DNA of 64,000 bases from NCBI GenBank assembly GCA_014238335.1, contig JABABI010000023.1, positions 19,757 through 83,756 on the forward strand, written 5' to 3'. This stretch comes from Fuerstiella sp. (GTDB taxonomy: Bacteria > Planctomycetota > Planctomycetia > Planctomycetales > Planctomycetaceae). The stretch's first letter is position 1, and every line of letters begins with the position of its first letter. The notes beneath the pieces are model-generated. The model saw only the letters and a program-made list of their open reading frames with translations. It was not told the origin of the DNA and did no database searches. Positions 1 through 11,005 of this stretch are shown piece after piece. The translations under genes and the position numbers were made by a program.

Positions 1-421
1 TGAACAGCACAGAATACAGGCGTTCCAGCAGCGGTTGCTCGATTTGAGGCATGATGCCCAGGTGATCAAGCACTCGCAGAATGAAAGCCATGTCGATCAG
101 GCCGAACGTGTACGGCAGACGCATTTCGCTTAGCGAACGCACCTTACCGTCCGCGTCCTTGCGCAGATTCATGCGCTCAGCCGCGCGAACCCATCGTTCC
201 CTTGCGACTTCACGACGTTCGTACGCCTTCAGCAAGCGCAGCTGCTGAACGTAATCGAGCGTTCGCTCAAGAGCGACCTCATCCGCCTTGCAGCTTGATT
301 TCAGTTCCCCGAAAACTGTTTCAGCACATTCGTACGCTTTCCGCGCGCGACCGTGATTCTACTCTGCAACTCGACGGAGGATCGCCGAAATACCGCGGAG
401 AAATCCGTACAGCAACATCAT
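1..421 (-). pseudogene. Unknown protein, partial, with in-frame TAG
   Basis: Reading leftward, an AAGGAG ribosome binding site precedes two ATG codons (421 and 418) and a hydrophobic start (MMLLYGFLRGISAILRR), but codon 21 is TAG (359-361). The same frame then stays open to the window edge for about 119 codons with protein-like, helical, charged sequence (for example KAYECAETVFGELKS and LPYTFGLIDMAFILRVLDHL). No family was recognised. Either the gene has a nonsense mutation or sequencing error, or translation really starts downstream; the first in-frame ATG after the stop is at 172. The left end lies outside the window. That the stretch is coding is inferred from composition only. Confidence 0.5.
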
Positions 422-575
422 CCGGTTGTCTCCTTTTCAAGGGAACCGAAACATGATCAGCAGCCATAATGCTGACCGAACGTATCGGGTAGGAGACGTG
501 CAGCGATTCTAAGGTTCGCGGATTTCTACAGAATGTGGTGTGATTGCAGCGGACGAATTTCTTGTCGCGAAACAG
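422..575. other. Short intergenic gap
   Basis: This spans the upstream side of the leftward partial gene and the 3' end of the leftward DUF1501 gene. It holds the AAGGAG ribosome binding site of the partial gene; nothing else is supported. Confidence 0.5.
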
Positions 576-1979
<1,404 letters not shown>

Positions 1980-2412
1980 AAAGTATTCCACAACAAAGTC
2001 GTTCAAGTGGCCAGCATGTCAGACGATTCGTTGATTACAAGACACACAGCAGCGTGCCGCACTTGCGAATAACGGGTCGAACAAACGGAAAATACTAACG
2101 GACCGGGCAGTTCAGACCATGCGACCTGCAGGACGGAACAGAAGAAGGCTCTCGTTGGTCGTAAAACCTGAATCAATTGCGAGATGTTTCCACGAAAAAC
2201 GGCATCAACGCGATGCTCACAAGACACTGACGGCGACTCTCGCCATTATGGTGCCGGATTCGACACGCCCTATGATACCCAGCGTTTGTCGCTGACCAAA
2301 TGCGATTCGGAGACAATCCGCCTGGATGTGGCCCCAATGAGCCGTTGAACGGGCGTTCTCGCATGGACTGTCGCCTGTATCCGGACACAATCTCTTAAGA
2401 AAACATTGCGCC
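1980..2412. other. Divergent intergenic region
   Basis: About 430 bases separate the leftward DUF1501 gene from the rightward dehydrogenase, so it must hold promoters for both. No long repeat, RNA gene or convincing coding stretch was seen; the short open frames lack ribosome binding sites and family features. Confidence 0.5.
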
Positions 2413-3441
2413 ATGAAAGCCATCAGACTTCAGGAACCGAAGCAGTTTGAACACGTCGAAATTGAGGATCCGGGGCAACCAGGCGCAGGTCAGGCGTTAG
2501 TCAGAACTCATCGCATGGGGATTTGCGGTACCGATATCAGCGGTTTTCTGGGCAAGATGCCTTTCTTCAGTTATCCACGCATTCCCGGCCACGAACTGGG
2601 TGTGGAAGTCGTTGCCGTCGGCGATGGAGTGACCAACGTCAACCCCGGCGATCGCTGCAGCGTTGAACCGTACATGAACTGCGGAGAATGCTACCCCTGT
2701 CGCAAAGGCAACAGCAATTGCTGCGAGACACTAAACGTCATCGGCGTCATGGTTGATGGCGGCCTTTGTGAACGCTTCCTGATCCGGGCCGAAAAACTGC
2801 ACCCGTCTGAAAAACTTTCTATGGAACAGCTGGCGCTGGTTGAGACGCTGGCGATTGGCTGTCACGCCAATGACCGAGGCAATCCTCAACAGGGTGATCA
2901 CGCCCTGATTATCGGCGCCGGTCCCATTGGTCTGGCAACTCTGGAATTCGCTCGCCTGACCGGAGCAGCGATCACCGTGATGGACATGAATCCGGAACGA
3001 CTCGACTTCTGCCGAAAAACGTACGACATCAATCACACGATCCAATTCAAGGGCGACGGCAGTGAGATCCGTCAGGCGATGGAAATTACCGGAGGCGACA
3101 GATACGCCGTCGTGACAGATGCCACAGGCAGCAACAAGTCAATGTCCAGCGCCTTCGGCTTTGTTGCTCACACCGGAAGCCTTGTCTATGTCGGTATCAC
3201 GACGCAGGACGTGACCTTTCTGCACCCCACGCTGCACAAACCGGAAATCACTCTGAAAGCATCACGCAACGCATTGCCGGCGAACTTCGGACGAATCATT
3301 GGACTGATCGAAGACGGTACGATCAACACTGATCCGTGGGTCACACATCGCACAAATTTCGACGATGTTGTGAGTAACTTCGAGGCACTGACGAAACCGG
3401 AAACCGGCGTCATCAAAGCCGTCATCGAAGTGGCTAACTAA
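2413..3441 (+). CDS. Zinc-dependent alcohol dehydrogenase (MDR family)
   Basis: This 342-residue medium-chain dehydrogenase resembles the sorbitol/galactonate/threonine dehydrogenase branch. Catalytic zinc ligands are Cys38 (GICGTD) and His60-Glu61 (PGHE). The structural zinc loop is at 90-104 (CGECYPCRKGNSNCC). The nucleotide-binding motif GAGPIG is at 168-173, and Asp191 at the end of the second beta strand suggests NAD rather than NADP. Length is typical for the family. It is followed in the same direction by a tagaturonate epimerase-like gene, which suggests a role in oxidising or reducing a hexonate or hexuronate derivative such as fructuronate or tagaturonate. That substrate is inferred from context only. 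Confidence 0.88.
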   Translation: MKAIRLQEPKQFEHVEIEDPGQPGAGQALVRTHRMGICGTDISGFLGKMPFFSYPRIPGHELGVEVVAVGDGVTNVNPGDRCSVEPYMNCGECYPCRKGNSNCCETLNVIGVMVDGGLCERFLIRAEKLHPSEKLSMEQLALVETLAIGCHANDRGNPQQGDHALIIGAGPIGLATLEFARLTGAAITVMDMNPERLDFCRKTYDINHTIQFKGDGSEIRQAMEITGGDRYAVVTDATGSNKSMSSAFGFVAHTGSLVYVGITTQDVTFLHPTLHKPEITLKASRNALPANFGRIIGLIEDGTINTDPWVTHRTNFDDVVSNFEALTKPETGVIKAVIEVAN

Positions 3442-3463
3442 CCAGCCCACACGAACGTAGAAC

Positions 3464-3484
3464 GTAGGGTCCGCTGTGCGGACC
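3464..3484 (+). repeat. Palindromic dispersed repeat, copy 1
   Basis: The core GGTCCGCTGTGCGGACC is a perfect 7-bp inverted repeat around TGT, preceded by GTAG. Related copies lie at 3597-3642 (opposite strand, one change in the core) and 34194-34239. In one frame these copies read as VRTADPT, which explains several spurious small ORFs. Confidence 0.85.
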
Positions 3485-3596
3485 GACAGCATTTGGTTAG
3501 CCTAACGTGTGACCGAACCAGTGTCACAATCACGTCACAGGCGGGCATTAAACTGGGGACGAGACGCAGTCGCCTCTGAAAGTGTAAACACGATTC

Positions 3597-3642
3597 TGGA
3601 TGCGAGTGAATAGTGAAGTGGTCCGCACAGCGAACCCTACTC
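3597..3642 (-). repeat. Palindromic dispersed repeat, copy 2 (long form)
   Basis: On the minus strand this stretch matches 34194-34239 at 43 of 46 positions. It contains the hairpin core plus a conserved 3' tail, ACTTCACTATTCAC, which is not palindromic. A shared tail outside the hairpin suggests a mobile or gene-converted element rather than a terminator arising by chance. Confidence 0.85.
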
Positions 3643-3878
3643 GAACAAAGAAATCTTTCGTCAATACAGACATGTTTACGTGACCAACGTGGGTTTCAGA
3701 AGCGAGAAATCACGGGACGCCATTGGCGAATTGAAAAACTGAACAGCTTCGAAGACTACAGTTTAGGGCAACATTTGCTAAAACGGTCGGTCACCGCGGG
3801 ACAGCTTGCCAGCCGATGCGACCGTAACGGTAAGAAGTCATATCAAAAAAAGTCTAAACGATTAGAAACGATTCAAAC

Positions 3879-5144
3879 ATGAAATGTGAACCTCTTGGAC
3901 TGGCGCCTTCTTTTGGCTTCGGCGATCGCATTGGCTTGGCAAGTCCGGGACATGTGGAATCCATGAACCGCGCCGGCAGCGGCATTGAACCCATCTATCC
4001 GCAGCAGTCCATTCGCGAAATGACTCGCACTCAGCGAACAGCGCAAAACGTCATGGACGATGCGCTGAATGGAGCTCAGGCCGCTGGCTGGACGGGCAAG
4101 GTCGGTGCGGATGCAGACCATCTTAAGACGCCGGAAGACGTGGACGTGACCGCCGCCGTCGGTTTCACGTTTTTCACAATCGATCCATCGGACGATGTTG
4201 ACCAGGCTGCCGACGATTACGACGAAGCCACGGTCCGAACAAAGTTCGACGAAGTCAAAGGACTGGCCAGCTGGTACGACGGCTACGTTGGCAAGAGCGT
4301 GGGTCTGTCGACCGGCACGACCGTCGAACTGACGGAAGCCGCGTGCATGCGCGCCGCCGTGAAATACGGCAAAGCGATCGCTCGAGCACTGACGATGGGC
4401 GACTACATCAAAAAAGTTCACGACGAAGCCGGCAAGGACTACGAAATTGAACTGTCGGTGGACGAAACGGAACAGCCAACCACCCTGGCGGAACACTATA
4501 TTATCGCGGATCAATGCCTGCAGGGCGGCATGAAACTGGTCAGTCTGGCGCCTCGATTCATCGGTGATCTTGAGAAAGGTGTCGACTACAAAGGCGATCT
4601 GGACGCTCTGGAAGCATCGCTCGGCGAACACGCAGCCATTGCCACACTGCTAGGCGGATACAAACTCAGTCTGCATTCCGGGTCCGACAAAGTTTCGATG
4701 TATTCACTGCTGTCAAAACAAACGAAGGGACAATTCCACGTCAAGACCGCCGGAACCAGTTACCTGGAGGCTTTGCGCGTTGTCGCTCGTCATGACGAAG
4801 CCCTGTTCCGACAGATCATCGACTTCGGCCGCAGTCACTACGAAGTTGACAAAGCCACGTATCATGTGTCAGCCACGCTTGATTCTGCTCCAGCCCCTGC
4901 AGACGTCAGCGACATACTGGAACTGGAACGGGAGTACCTTGAGCTATGGTCGGAAGTGCCGGAGGGCAAAGGATTCACGAAACCAGGGCGGCAGATTCTT
5001 CACTGCACGTTCGGTTCCACGCTGACGGATCCGACACTCGGTCCGGCCGTCCGTTCGGTGCTTGATTCTCATCCCGACACTTACACCGAAGTGCTGGCCG
5101 ACCACTTCGAACGTCACCTGCGAGCACTGCAGGCAGGAATGTAG
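3879..5144 (+). CDS. uxaE: UxaE-like tagaturonate epimerase
   Basis: This 421-residue protein matches the tagaturonate-fructuronate epimerase family (UxaE, first characterised in Thermotoga maritima), which interconverts D-tagaturonate and D-fructuronate and needs a divalent metal. Conserved-looking polar motifs are DADH (78-81), TIDPSDD (100-106), ELSVDETEQPTT (191-202), SLAPRFIGDLEKG (222-234), LHSGSDK (265-271) and HVKTAGTSYLEALR (287-300). There is no signal peptide, so it is cytoplasmic. The upstream zinc dehydrogenase on the same strand fits a hexuronate pathway. The family call is from recalled motifs, without an alignment. Confidence 0.75.
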   Translation: MKCEPLGLAPSFGFGDRIGLASPGHVESMNRAGSGIEPIYPQQSIREMTRTQRTAQNVMDDALNGAQAAGWTGKVGADADHLKTPEDVDVTAAVGFTFFTIDPSDDVDQAADDYDEATVRTKFDEVKGLASWYDGYVGKSVGLSTGTTVELTEAACMRAAVKYGKAIARALTMGDYIKKVHDEAGKDYEIELSVDETEQPTTLAEHYIIADQCLQGGMKLVSLAPRFIGDLEKGVDYKGDLDALEASLGEHAAIATLLGGYKLSLHSGSDKVSMYSLLSKQTKGQFHVKTAGTSYLEALRVVARHDEALFRQIIDFGRSHYEVDKATYHVSATLDSAPAPADVSDILELEREYLELWSEVPEGKGFTKPGRQILHCTFGSTLTDPTLGPAVRSVLDSHPDTYTEVLADHFERHLRALQAGM

Positions 5145-5157
5145 CCGGATTGATTCG

Positions 5158-5178
5158 AGCCGGCTTCGCCGGTTTGTT
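5158..5178 (+). terminator. Hairpin after uxaE, possible terminator
   Basis: A stem AGCCGGC/GCCGGTT with loop TTC is followed by TGTT. It lies between the converging uxaE-like gene and the DUF2461 gene, where a bidirectional terminator would be expected. The T-tract is short, so it may instead be a short GC-rich repeat; a related sequence, CGGCTCCGCCGGTCTG, occurs near 18474. Confidence 0.4.
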
Positions 5179-5221
5179 CCTGCGACCGTTTGGAATCTGC
5201 GGGCCACCGTCTTACGACAGG

Positions 5222-5917
5222 TTACAACGGCAAATTGAGTGCGCCGCACAGAAAACGCACGAACGGAATCGCAGCCTTGAACGCCCGAGTCGTGTCCTTC
5301 ACCAAGTTGGAACTCTCAATCGACTTTGGTTCCAGCTGACCGACACCGATAAAATCCCTGCGTTTCAGGTCTTCGATCATTGGATGTTCTGCATCGAATC
5401 CGCGCGGCGGCCTTTTCAACGAATCACCCGTCAGCAAAAAATGACTGCGAAACGCTTTGCCATCGCGGACCCGCTTCCACGCAGCCGGATCCTCCTCGAT
5501 GCGTTCTCGAATCGCAGCCAGCGCTGGCGAATCCGGATGCCAGATACCGACACCAAGAAAAACTTCCCCAGGCTCGATATGAATGTAAAACCCCGGTGAG
5601 TGAACGTTCTTACCAGCCATATGTCGGAATTGAATGCCGAGATTCGTCTTGTACGGTGTCTTGTCCGCCGAAAACCGAGTGTCCCGGTAAACGCGCATCA
5701 ATGAGCCGCCAACTCGTTGCGGCACAACATCGACATATTCCGACAGACGGTGCATCGGCTTTTGCATCGCTTCAATAAACGCCAACGCCGGCTCCCGCAC
5801 GTCCGATTCGTATCGCGGCTTGTTGTCGTTAAACCAGTCGCGGTCATTCTTCCGCTTCAGCTGCTTCAGGAACTTCATCGTCCCTGCCGGGAAGCCGCCA
5901 AATGTGGAGTTGCTCAC
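5222..5917 (-). CDS. DUF2461 domain protein
   Basis: This 231-residue protein belongs to the DUF2461 (TIGR02453) family of unknown function. The family pattern is visible: an N-terminal [18 protein letters not shown] segment (17-34), then [18 protein letters not shown], where RDTRFS and KTPYKTN are the most conserved blocks, then [18 protein letters not shown]. It has no signal peptide or membrane segment. It lies 15 bases downstream of the DUF1549 gene on the same strand and may be the last gene of that transcript. Confidence 0.9.
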   Translation of the reverse strand: MSNSTFGGFPAGTMKFLKQLKRKNDRDWFNDNKPRYESDVREPALAFIEAMQKPMHRLSEYVDVVPQRVGGSLMRVYRDTRFSADKTPYKTNLGIQFRHMAGKNVHSPGFYIHIEPGEVFLGVGIWHPDSPALAAIRERIEEDPAAWKRVRDGKAFRSHFLLTGDSLKRPPRGFDAEHPMIEDLKRRDFIGVGQLEPKSIESSNLVKDTTRAFKAAIPFVRFLCGALNLPL

Positions 5918-5932
5918 CGGGCAGTGCCTTTA

Positions 5933-8398
5933 CTAATGCTGAAACAGAAACTCGTTGGAGTTCAGCAACGCCCAGCAAAAATCCTCCAGTTTCTGTTCAA
6001 TGGACCGTTCACCAGGGAAGTTGATGAAACCCACGGCGGTGTCGGATTCTGCTGACGTCGGTGCCCGGCAAAATGCTGCCAAATAGCACTCGACAACAAT
6101 TTCTTCAATGGGCCGTTTTACCTTCAGCAATTGGCGGATGCGACTGCCGCCGTTTGTCAGTTTGCCGTGCACAAACGACCCGTTTGCAATCTGCAGTGCC
6201 TGCGATAGATTCAGATCATCAGAACGTTCACACTGACAAACAGATGTGCGTGCCGGCTGGCCGAAGACGGTCAGAAACTCTTTGCCAAAGTCCGGGCTCG
6301 GCAACTGAGTGGCGCGAGTCCCGGCCGGTAATCCACTGAACGATTCGGGGACCTGTGTCACATCACAGATCGCATCAAGCAGTTGCTCAGCGGTCAACAG
6401 ACGCCGGGAATACCTGGAAAAAAAACGGTCATCGCCTTCATTTGAAGAGTTCGCTTCCGAACGTCGCTGGTATGTCCGACTGTTCAGGATGACCCGCAGA
6501 GTGTGCCGGCGATCAAAGCCGTGCTTCACGAAATCGTCCGCCAGCGCGTCCAGCAGCTCCGCATTTGACGGTGGATTCGATGCCCGAAAATCGTCGGCCG
6601 GATCCACGATGCCTTTGCCCATCACACTGCGCCACAGTCGGTTGACTTCAACCTTCGCAAACAGCCTGTTACTCGGCGATGTCATCCATTCTGCGAGCAC
6701 AAGCCGCCGATCTGCATCTTCTGCGATCTCTACATCGCCCTGACCCGGCAGCCATGGCTTCATGGTCCGGCCGGTTCGTGGCTGAGTCATCTCACCACTG
6801 TCCGCAACAGACACAAAAATTTCGTCTTTCCGCAGTGTGGGATCCCGCTGAAGTCTGTTGAAGAAAGCGGCCAGGCCGTAGTAATTGTCCTGAGTCCATT
6901 TTTCATGCGGATGGTTGTGGCACTTGGCGCATTCCAGACGGGCTCCCAGAAAGATTTGCGCCGTGGATTCCGTGCAGTCGTTCGTGCTGCCGGCAGTTCG
7001 AAAATAATTGACGGGTGGATTTTCAAATGAACTGCCCGACGCGGTCAGTAACTCACGAGCAAACCGGTCGTACGGCATGTTTTGTTCGAAAGATCGAATC
7101 AACCAGCGATGAAATTTGAACACGCCGGGCGACGAAATACTGGCTTTGCGGATTCGTAACGTGTCGCCCCACTGCAGCGTCTGAAACTTCGCGTGCTCGC
7201 TGGAGGCCAAAAGTTCATCAATCATACTTGACCGTTTTTCCGCTGACGAATCTGCGAGAAACGACTGCGTCACGTCGATGGACGGTAACAGACCGGTCAC
7301 ATCCAGGTAAACGCGGCGCAGAAACTCACCGTCCGACGTTCGATCGGAAGGGACATACTCCAATTGCTTCAAACGCGCATGCACAAGCTGGTCGACATAA
7401 TTGGAAGCAGCAAGTTCAGGCCACTTGAATCCCGAGGTTTCCGAAACAGCGATCAAAAAGCTGGTTTCCATCTGGTCAAGATATCGGGCTGTGATTGCGG
7501 TCTGACCACGAGCCGTGTCATCCGCTCGTTCGGCGAGCCCGTCCGCCGACACTGTTGCGACAGCGGCATCCGAAGTCGTGAAGACGGCAAGATCCGTCAC
7601 GTCTCTGAGTGAGCCATCCGAAAACTCCGCAATTGCCAAAAACTGCTGGCGTGCAACCTCACGAGTCAGCTGTCGGCCAGAGGGCGGATGCAGCGTCAGC
7701 CCGATACACCGCAGTGCTGTCGTCGCGTCTGTATGACGACCGTCAGCGATCCAGTTCCGGAGTACTGTGTGGGCGATCGAATTCATGATCAGCCGACGAC
7801 CACCTGCGTGTGGCACCTGCATCAGCGGTTTTCGCAGCAGCAAACTTGTGTCCGGGTTAAGCACGTTGACTCGTCGAGCAAAAAACTCGCCGCGCAATGT
7901 CGCCTCGTCCAGGGACAGATCGAATCCACGCAGAGACAATCGAAAGCCACCCTTGCCCTGCGGTGAACCATGACACGCACCAGCACTGCACCCCTGGCGC
8001 GACAGAATCGGAATCACTTCATTCCGCAATGACACAGGCATTGCCTCACTACCAGAGACAACAACAGGAATCGTCGCAGATTCTCCTGCCATGCTCACCC
8101 GAACATCGGTCGTCCCTGGTGCAACAGCGACCAGTTGCCCATTCCGAATCGAAACAACGCCTGGATCAAGTGACTCGAACTGCGCTACTCGCGTTGCGTC
8201 AAGCGACCGGCCCGCCTTGTTGATCACCGAAACCAGAATGCGAAATCGCTGTCCGACGGACCGCAGTTCCACCTGCTCCGGATACACCTCAAGTCGCTCC
8301 AACACAGAGGAAATTCGATTCTCACCCGCCAGCGCAGGCGGGACCAGTGCCAGCCACCCTGCGTACAGACACCATATAAAACGACAACCGTGCTTCAT
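5933..8398 (-). CDS. DUF1549/DUF1553 cytochrome with Ig-like domain
   Basis: This is an 821-residue planctomycete-type secreted cytochrome. The start at 8398 is preferred over an ATG at 8440 because it gives a clean signal peptide (MKHGCRFIWCLYAGWLALV, cleavage near ALA-GE). A bacterial Ig-like (group 2) domain covers about 20-110. A PSCyt-type heme motif, CSAGACH, is at about 136-142. DUF1549 follows, with a second heme site, CAKCHNHPHEKW, near 488, and DUF1553 forms the C-terminal third, ending in the usual LLNSNEFLFQH. These proteins pair with DUF1501 proteins; here a DUF1501 gene and a PPC-domain gene lie upstream on the same strand. The family's substrate is unknown; a periplasmic redox role is inferred. 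Confidence 0.9.
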   Translation of the reverse strand: MKHGCRFIWCLYAGWLALVPPALAGENRISSVLERLEVYPEQVELRSVGQRFRILVSVINKAGRSLDATRVAQFESLDPGVVSIRNGQLVAVAPGTTDVRVSMAGESATIPVVVSGSEAMPVSLRNEVIPILSRQGCSAGACHGSPQGKGGFRLSLRGFDLSLDEATLRGEFFARRVNVLNPDTSLLLRKPLMQVPHAGGRRLIMNSIAHTVLRNWIADGRHTDATTALRCIGLTLHPPSGRQLTREVARQQFLAIAEFSDGSLRDVTDLAVFTTSDAAVATVSADGLAERADDTARGQTAITARYLDQMETSFLIAVSETSGFKWPELAASNYVDQLVHARLKQLEYVPSDRTSDGEFLRRVYLDVTGLLPSIDVTQSFLADSSAEKRSSMIDELLASSEHAKFQTLQWGDTLRIRKASISSPGVFKFHRWLIRSFEQNMPYDRFARELLTASGSSFENPPVNYFRTAGSTNDCTESTAQIFLGARLECAKCHNHPHEKWTQDNYYGLAAFFNRLQRDPTLRKDEIFVSVADSGEMTQPRTGRTMKPWLPGQGDVEIAEDADRRLVLAEWMTSPSNRLFAKVEVNRLWRSVMGKGIVDPADDFRASNPPSNAELLDALADDFVKHGFDRRHTLRVILNSRTYQRRSEANSSNEGDDRFFSRYSRRLLTAEQLLDAICDVTQVPESFSGLPAGTRATQLPSPDFGKEFLTVFGQPARTSVCQCERSDDLNLSQALQIANGSFVHGKLTNGGSRIRQLLKVKRPIEEIVVECYLAAFCRAPTSAESDTAVGFINFPGERSIEQKLEDFCWALLNSNEFLFQH

Positions 8399-8452
8399 GA
8401 GTAACCTGTTTACATCTACGAAAATACTGAGTAACCTCATCGATCGCTTGCG

Positions 8453-10816
8453 CTACTTCGGAGCGACAACCAATGGAAACGAGGCACTCGACACCGTGAA
8501 CTCGTGTCCGGCAACTTCCGTCGTCGCCTGCAGAACCAAATTGTATGTTCCCGGGCGTACGTCCGCGGCAACCTTAATTCTTACCTGTGAATCGTTCTTC
8601 GCCGCCGCAATCATACCACCTTGCGGCAGAGTAACTCCCGCAGGCGCAGCCGTCAGCTGTAACAGTATCTTCTTCATATCACCACCCGCCCGCGGCACAA
8701 AACGTCGCGCACGAACGTTCAGTTGCTCCTCGCCCCCGGGCTGCACCGTGCCCACAGATTTCGCCACCACGATCAACGGCTCGATGATGCGGAAAGGTAA
8801 CTTCGTCAACGTCACCTCTTTTGTCTGCCCTTTGTAGGCCGCTTCACCGATGATTCGAATCTCACTGACTCCGGTGGCTGCCTCAGAGGGACCATTCAGC
8901 TGAAACCGATATTCATTGTTTTCACTGCGACCAACAGCGTTCTCACCACCACTCAGACGGAATCCTTCCGGCAGACCCTCGACCCGCAAGGCCACGGGAG
9001 ACGTAAACCCTTCGGCACGCTGTTTGACTCGAACGGTGAAGTAAACTTCTCCCACGTGGCGAGGGAAAAATACAGCGCCGTCATCCAGGCTCAGTTCGAA
9101 GAACTCCGGAATGGCTGGACCCACAACAGCTGCCAGGACATTCTGTAATTCAACGGGTGGGTGAGGCGTCTGCGGCATGGACTTCCGAAACAAAACCACT
9201 GTCGACGCGACTCTCCGCAGCGACCCAACGTCCGCGTCCCCATTCGACTCGTCGTCTGTTCCTGACACCGTCAGAGGCAACGACTGCCCCGGTTGCATGT
9301 CGTTCGGTATGTAAACCTTCAGCCGCGTGTCCTTCTTCTTCTCCGGAATCACATCGTTCGCTACCGCGAGTGCGCCCGCCGGACCGGTGACGTGCAGGCT
9401 GATCGGGCCATTGTACCCTTTTCGTTTTGCAGAAACCTTGATGATCGCATAGCCGTCAAGAGGCAGAATGACACTGGCGGAATCAAGCACCAGTTCGAAA
9501 TCAGGAACACTGCGCTGCAGTTCGGCGTAGTAAACAAATTCCGGTCCGCTCCCCCGGCCGATCTCGGAGAGCTCGGCCAGATAATTTCCGTCCGCAGGAA
9601 TGGTAACATTGATCGCTCCACCGGCCGTACCAGGCCGGCTATTCACACCGATGCCCATACCGGATTCGCCACGAACGGCCAGACGCAGCATCGCAGCAGC
9701 GCCTGACTGGCGGGACACATCCGAAAGAACAATCCGGTCTCCTTTCATCGCGGCGAATCGGAAGCTGTGAACTTCACCTGACTGGTCGAACATGCCGCTC
9801 AGTCCACATGGGAACGACACATCGACAGCAGAACGAGCGATCGCGACAAACTGAGGCAGGTCGGATACGAACACCTGCGTGTAGCCCGATGCTAATTTTT
9901 CACTGTGTCGCACAGCAACGCGATTCGCGCCATCAGAGAAAATCGAATCCTGTCCGGTTGTGTTGTCGACGCCAAAACCGACCGGACGCAATCCGGACAT
10001 CTGATCTCGCTTCACGGCAGCAGGAAGCGTGCCCGAGATCAGAGGAAAATCACCGATCCTTAATCGGTATTGATACGCCGAACTTCCGCCCAGCGATGCG
10101 TCCTCAATCGACACGACAAACGTACCGGTATCAGGCCGTTGGAAACGCACACGACAGTCACCGGAAAGCCCGGGCGAATCATCAAGGAAAACAAGTTCCT
10201 CGCCCGCCGCATCCAGAATTCTAATCACGGGATCCAGCCTCGACCCCAGTCGAGTCGCAACCACCTCGACAGACACCCACTCGCCCGGACTGCCCGGACT
10301 CCGAAAATAATCCGCCTGACCGGATTCGGTCACGCCGTCAACGGCCATTGATAATTCGATCGTCTGCGCCGTTTTCGGCGTATGATTATCTTTCGACCCC
10401 ACCACCGTCGGCAGATCGTCGACCATAAACAACAGCGGATTCGTAATGCCCTTGGCGGTCGCCACGCGTACGGCATAAATCCCGACCGGGCAGGTCTTAT
10501 CAACGGATGCATGCAGCAACGCAACTCTGTCGGACACCTTGCGAGACGAAGGCTGAGCAACTGGCTGGCCAGTCACGCCACCTTCCGCCGGATTCAGCCG
10601 TAACGTATTACTGCCCGACCGCAACGATGACCAGACGTCTGTCGCATCTGCAAGATTTAATCCGTGAAGAACGATTTCTGATGTCTCGCCAGGTGCAACA
10701 GCCAGAGGCTCCACGCGAATCGCTTTCGGCGGCTCTGCTGAAACAAAATGGCTGCATGACAGGACGGCCACAAGAGCGACCAGACAATGGCTCGGATGAG
10801 TTTGGTGTGGGAACAT
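8453..10816 (-). CDS. Secreted PPC/Ig-like multidomain protein
   Basis: This 787-residue exported protein has a signal peptide (CLVALVAVLSCSHFVSA) from an ATG at 10816; the frame is open further upstream but lacks such a leader. The N-terminal part resembles an Ig/IPT-like fold (VEPLAVAPGETSEIVLHGLN). A pre-peptidase C-terminal (PPC) like module follows (QADYFRSPGSPGEWVSVEV, then LDPVIRILDAAGEELVFLDD), and several beta-sandwich repeats of the type seen in planctomycete secreted proteins run to the C terminus. No catalytic motif was seen. It is sandwiched between a DUF1501 and a DUF1549/DUF1553 gene on the same strand, 54 bases from the latter, so it probably serves the same envelope complex. 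Confidence 0.8.
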   Translation of the reverse strand: MFPHQTHPSHCLVALVAVLSCSHFVSAEPPKAIRVEPLAVAPGETSEIVLHGLNLADATDVWSSLRSGSNTLRLNPAEGGVTGQPVAQPSSRKVSDRVALLHASVDKTCPVGIYAVRVATAKGITNPLLFMVDDLPTVVGSKDNHTPKTAQTIELSMAVDGVTESGQADYFRSPGSPGEWVSVEVVATRLGSRLDPVIRILDAAGEELVFLDDSPGLSGDCRVRFQRPDTGTFVVSIEDASLGGSSAYQYRLRIGDFPLISGTLPAAVKRDQMSGLRPVGFGVDNTTGQDSIFSDGANRVAVRHSEKLASGYTQVFVSDLPQFVAIARSAVDVSFPCGLSGMFDQSGEVHSFRFAAMKGDRIVLSDVSRQSGAAAMLRLAVRGESGMGIGVNSRPGTAGGAINVTIPADGNYLAELSEIGRGSGPEFVYYAELQRSVPDFELVLDSASVILPLDGYAIIKVSAKRKGYNGPISLHVTGPAGALAVANDVIPEKKKDTRLKVYIPNDMQPGQSLPLTVSGTDDESNGDADVGSLRRVASTVVLFRKSMPQTPHPPVELQNVLAAVVGPAIPEFFELSLDDGAVFFPRHVGEVYFTVRVKQRAEGFTSPVALRVEGLPEGFRLSGGENAVGRSENNEYRFQLNGPSEAATGVSEIRIIGEAAYKGQTKEVTLTKLPFRIIEPLIVVAKSVGTVQPGGEEQLNVRARRFVPRAGGDMKKILLQLTAAPAGVTLPQGGMIAAAKNDSQVRIKVAADVRPGTYNLVLQATTEVAGHEFTVSSASFPLVVAPK

Positions 10817-11005
10817 GGATAGACGCGGCGGGAAAATCGACGGTGCCGGAAGGAAGGTCACACTTGCGGAGGGTGTCGATGGTGGAAAGCACGGAGATTC
10901 TGGAATGGCACTGCAGTAGCAACGGTAACCAGGGCGGAGAAACTTTCGAAGGGTTGGAATTGGACAGCACGAAATGTGCAACAATCTGTCGTTTGTCTCA
11001 CGTCA

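Larger units (their letters stand above)
3442..3878. other. Intergenic region with palindromic repeats
   Basis: The gap between the dehydrogenase and the epimerase holds two copies, in opposite orientation, of a short palindromic repeat (see the repeat entries at 3464 and 3597) and otherwise A/T-richer sequence just before 3879. An open frame at 3613-3882 runs through a repeat copy and has no recognisable features, so it is not called as a gene. Confidence 0.6.

Noticed and set aside
3613..3882. Small plus-strand ORF in the dehydrogenase-epimerase gap
   Set aside because: It runs through a copy of the palindromic repeat, overlaps the epimerase start and shows no domain or ribosome binding site.
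3873..4631. Minus-strand ORF opposite uxaE
   Set aside because: Antisense shadow: His/Arg/Val-rich composition with no motifs, while the plus strand encodes the epimerase.
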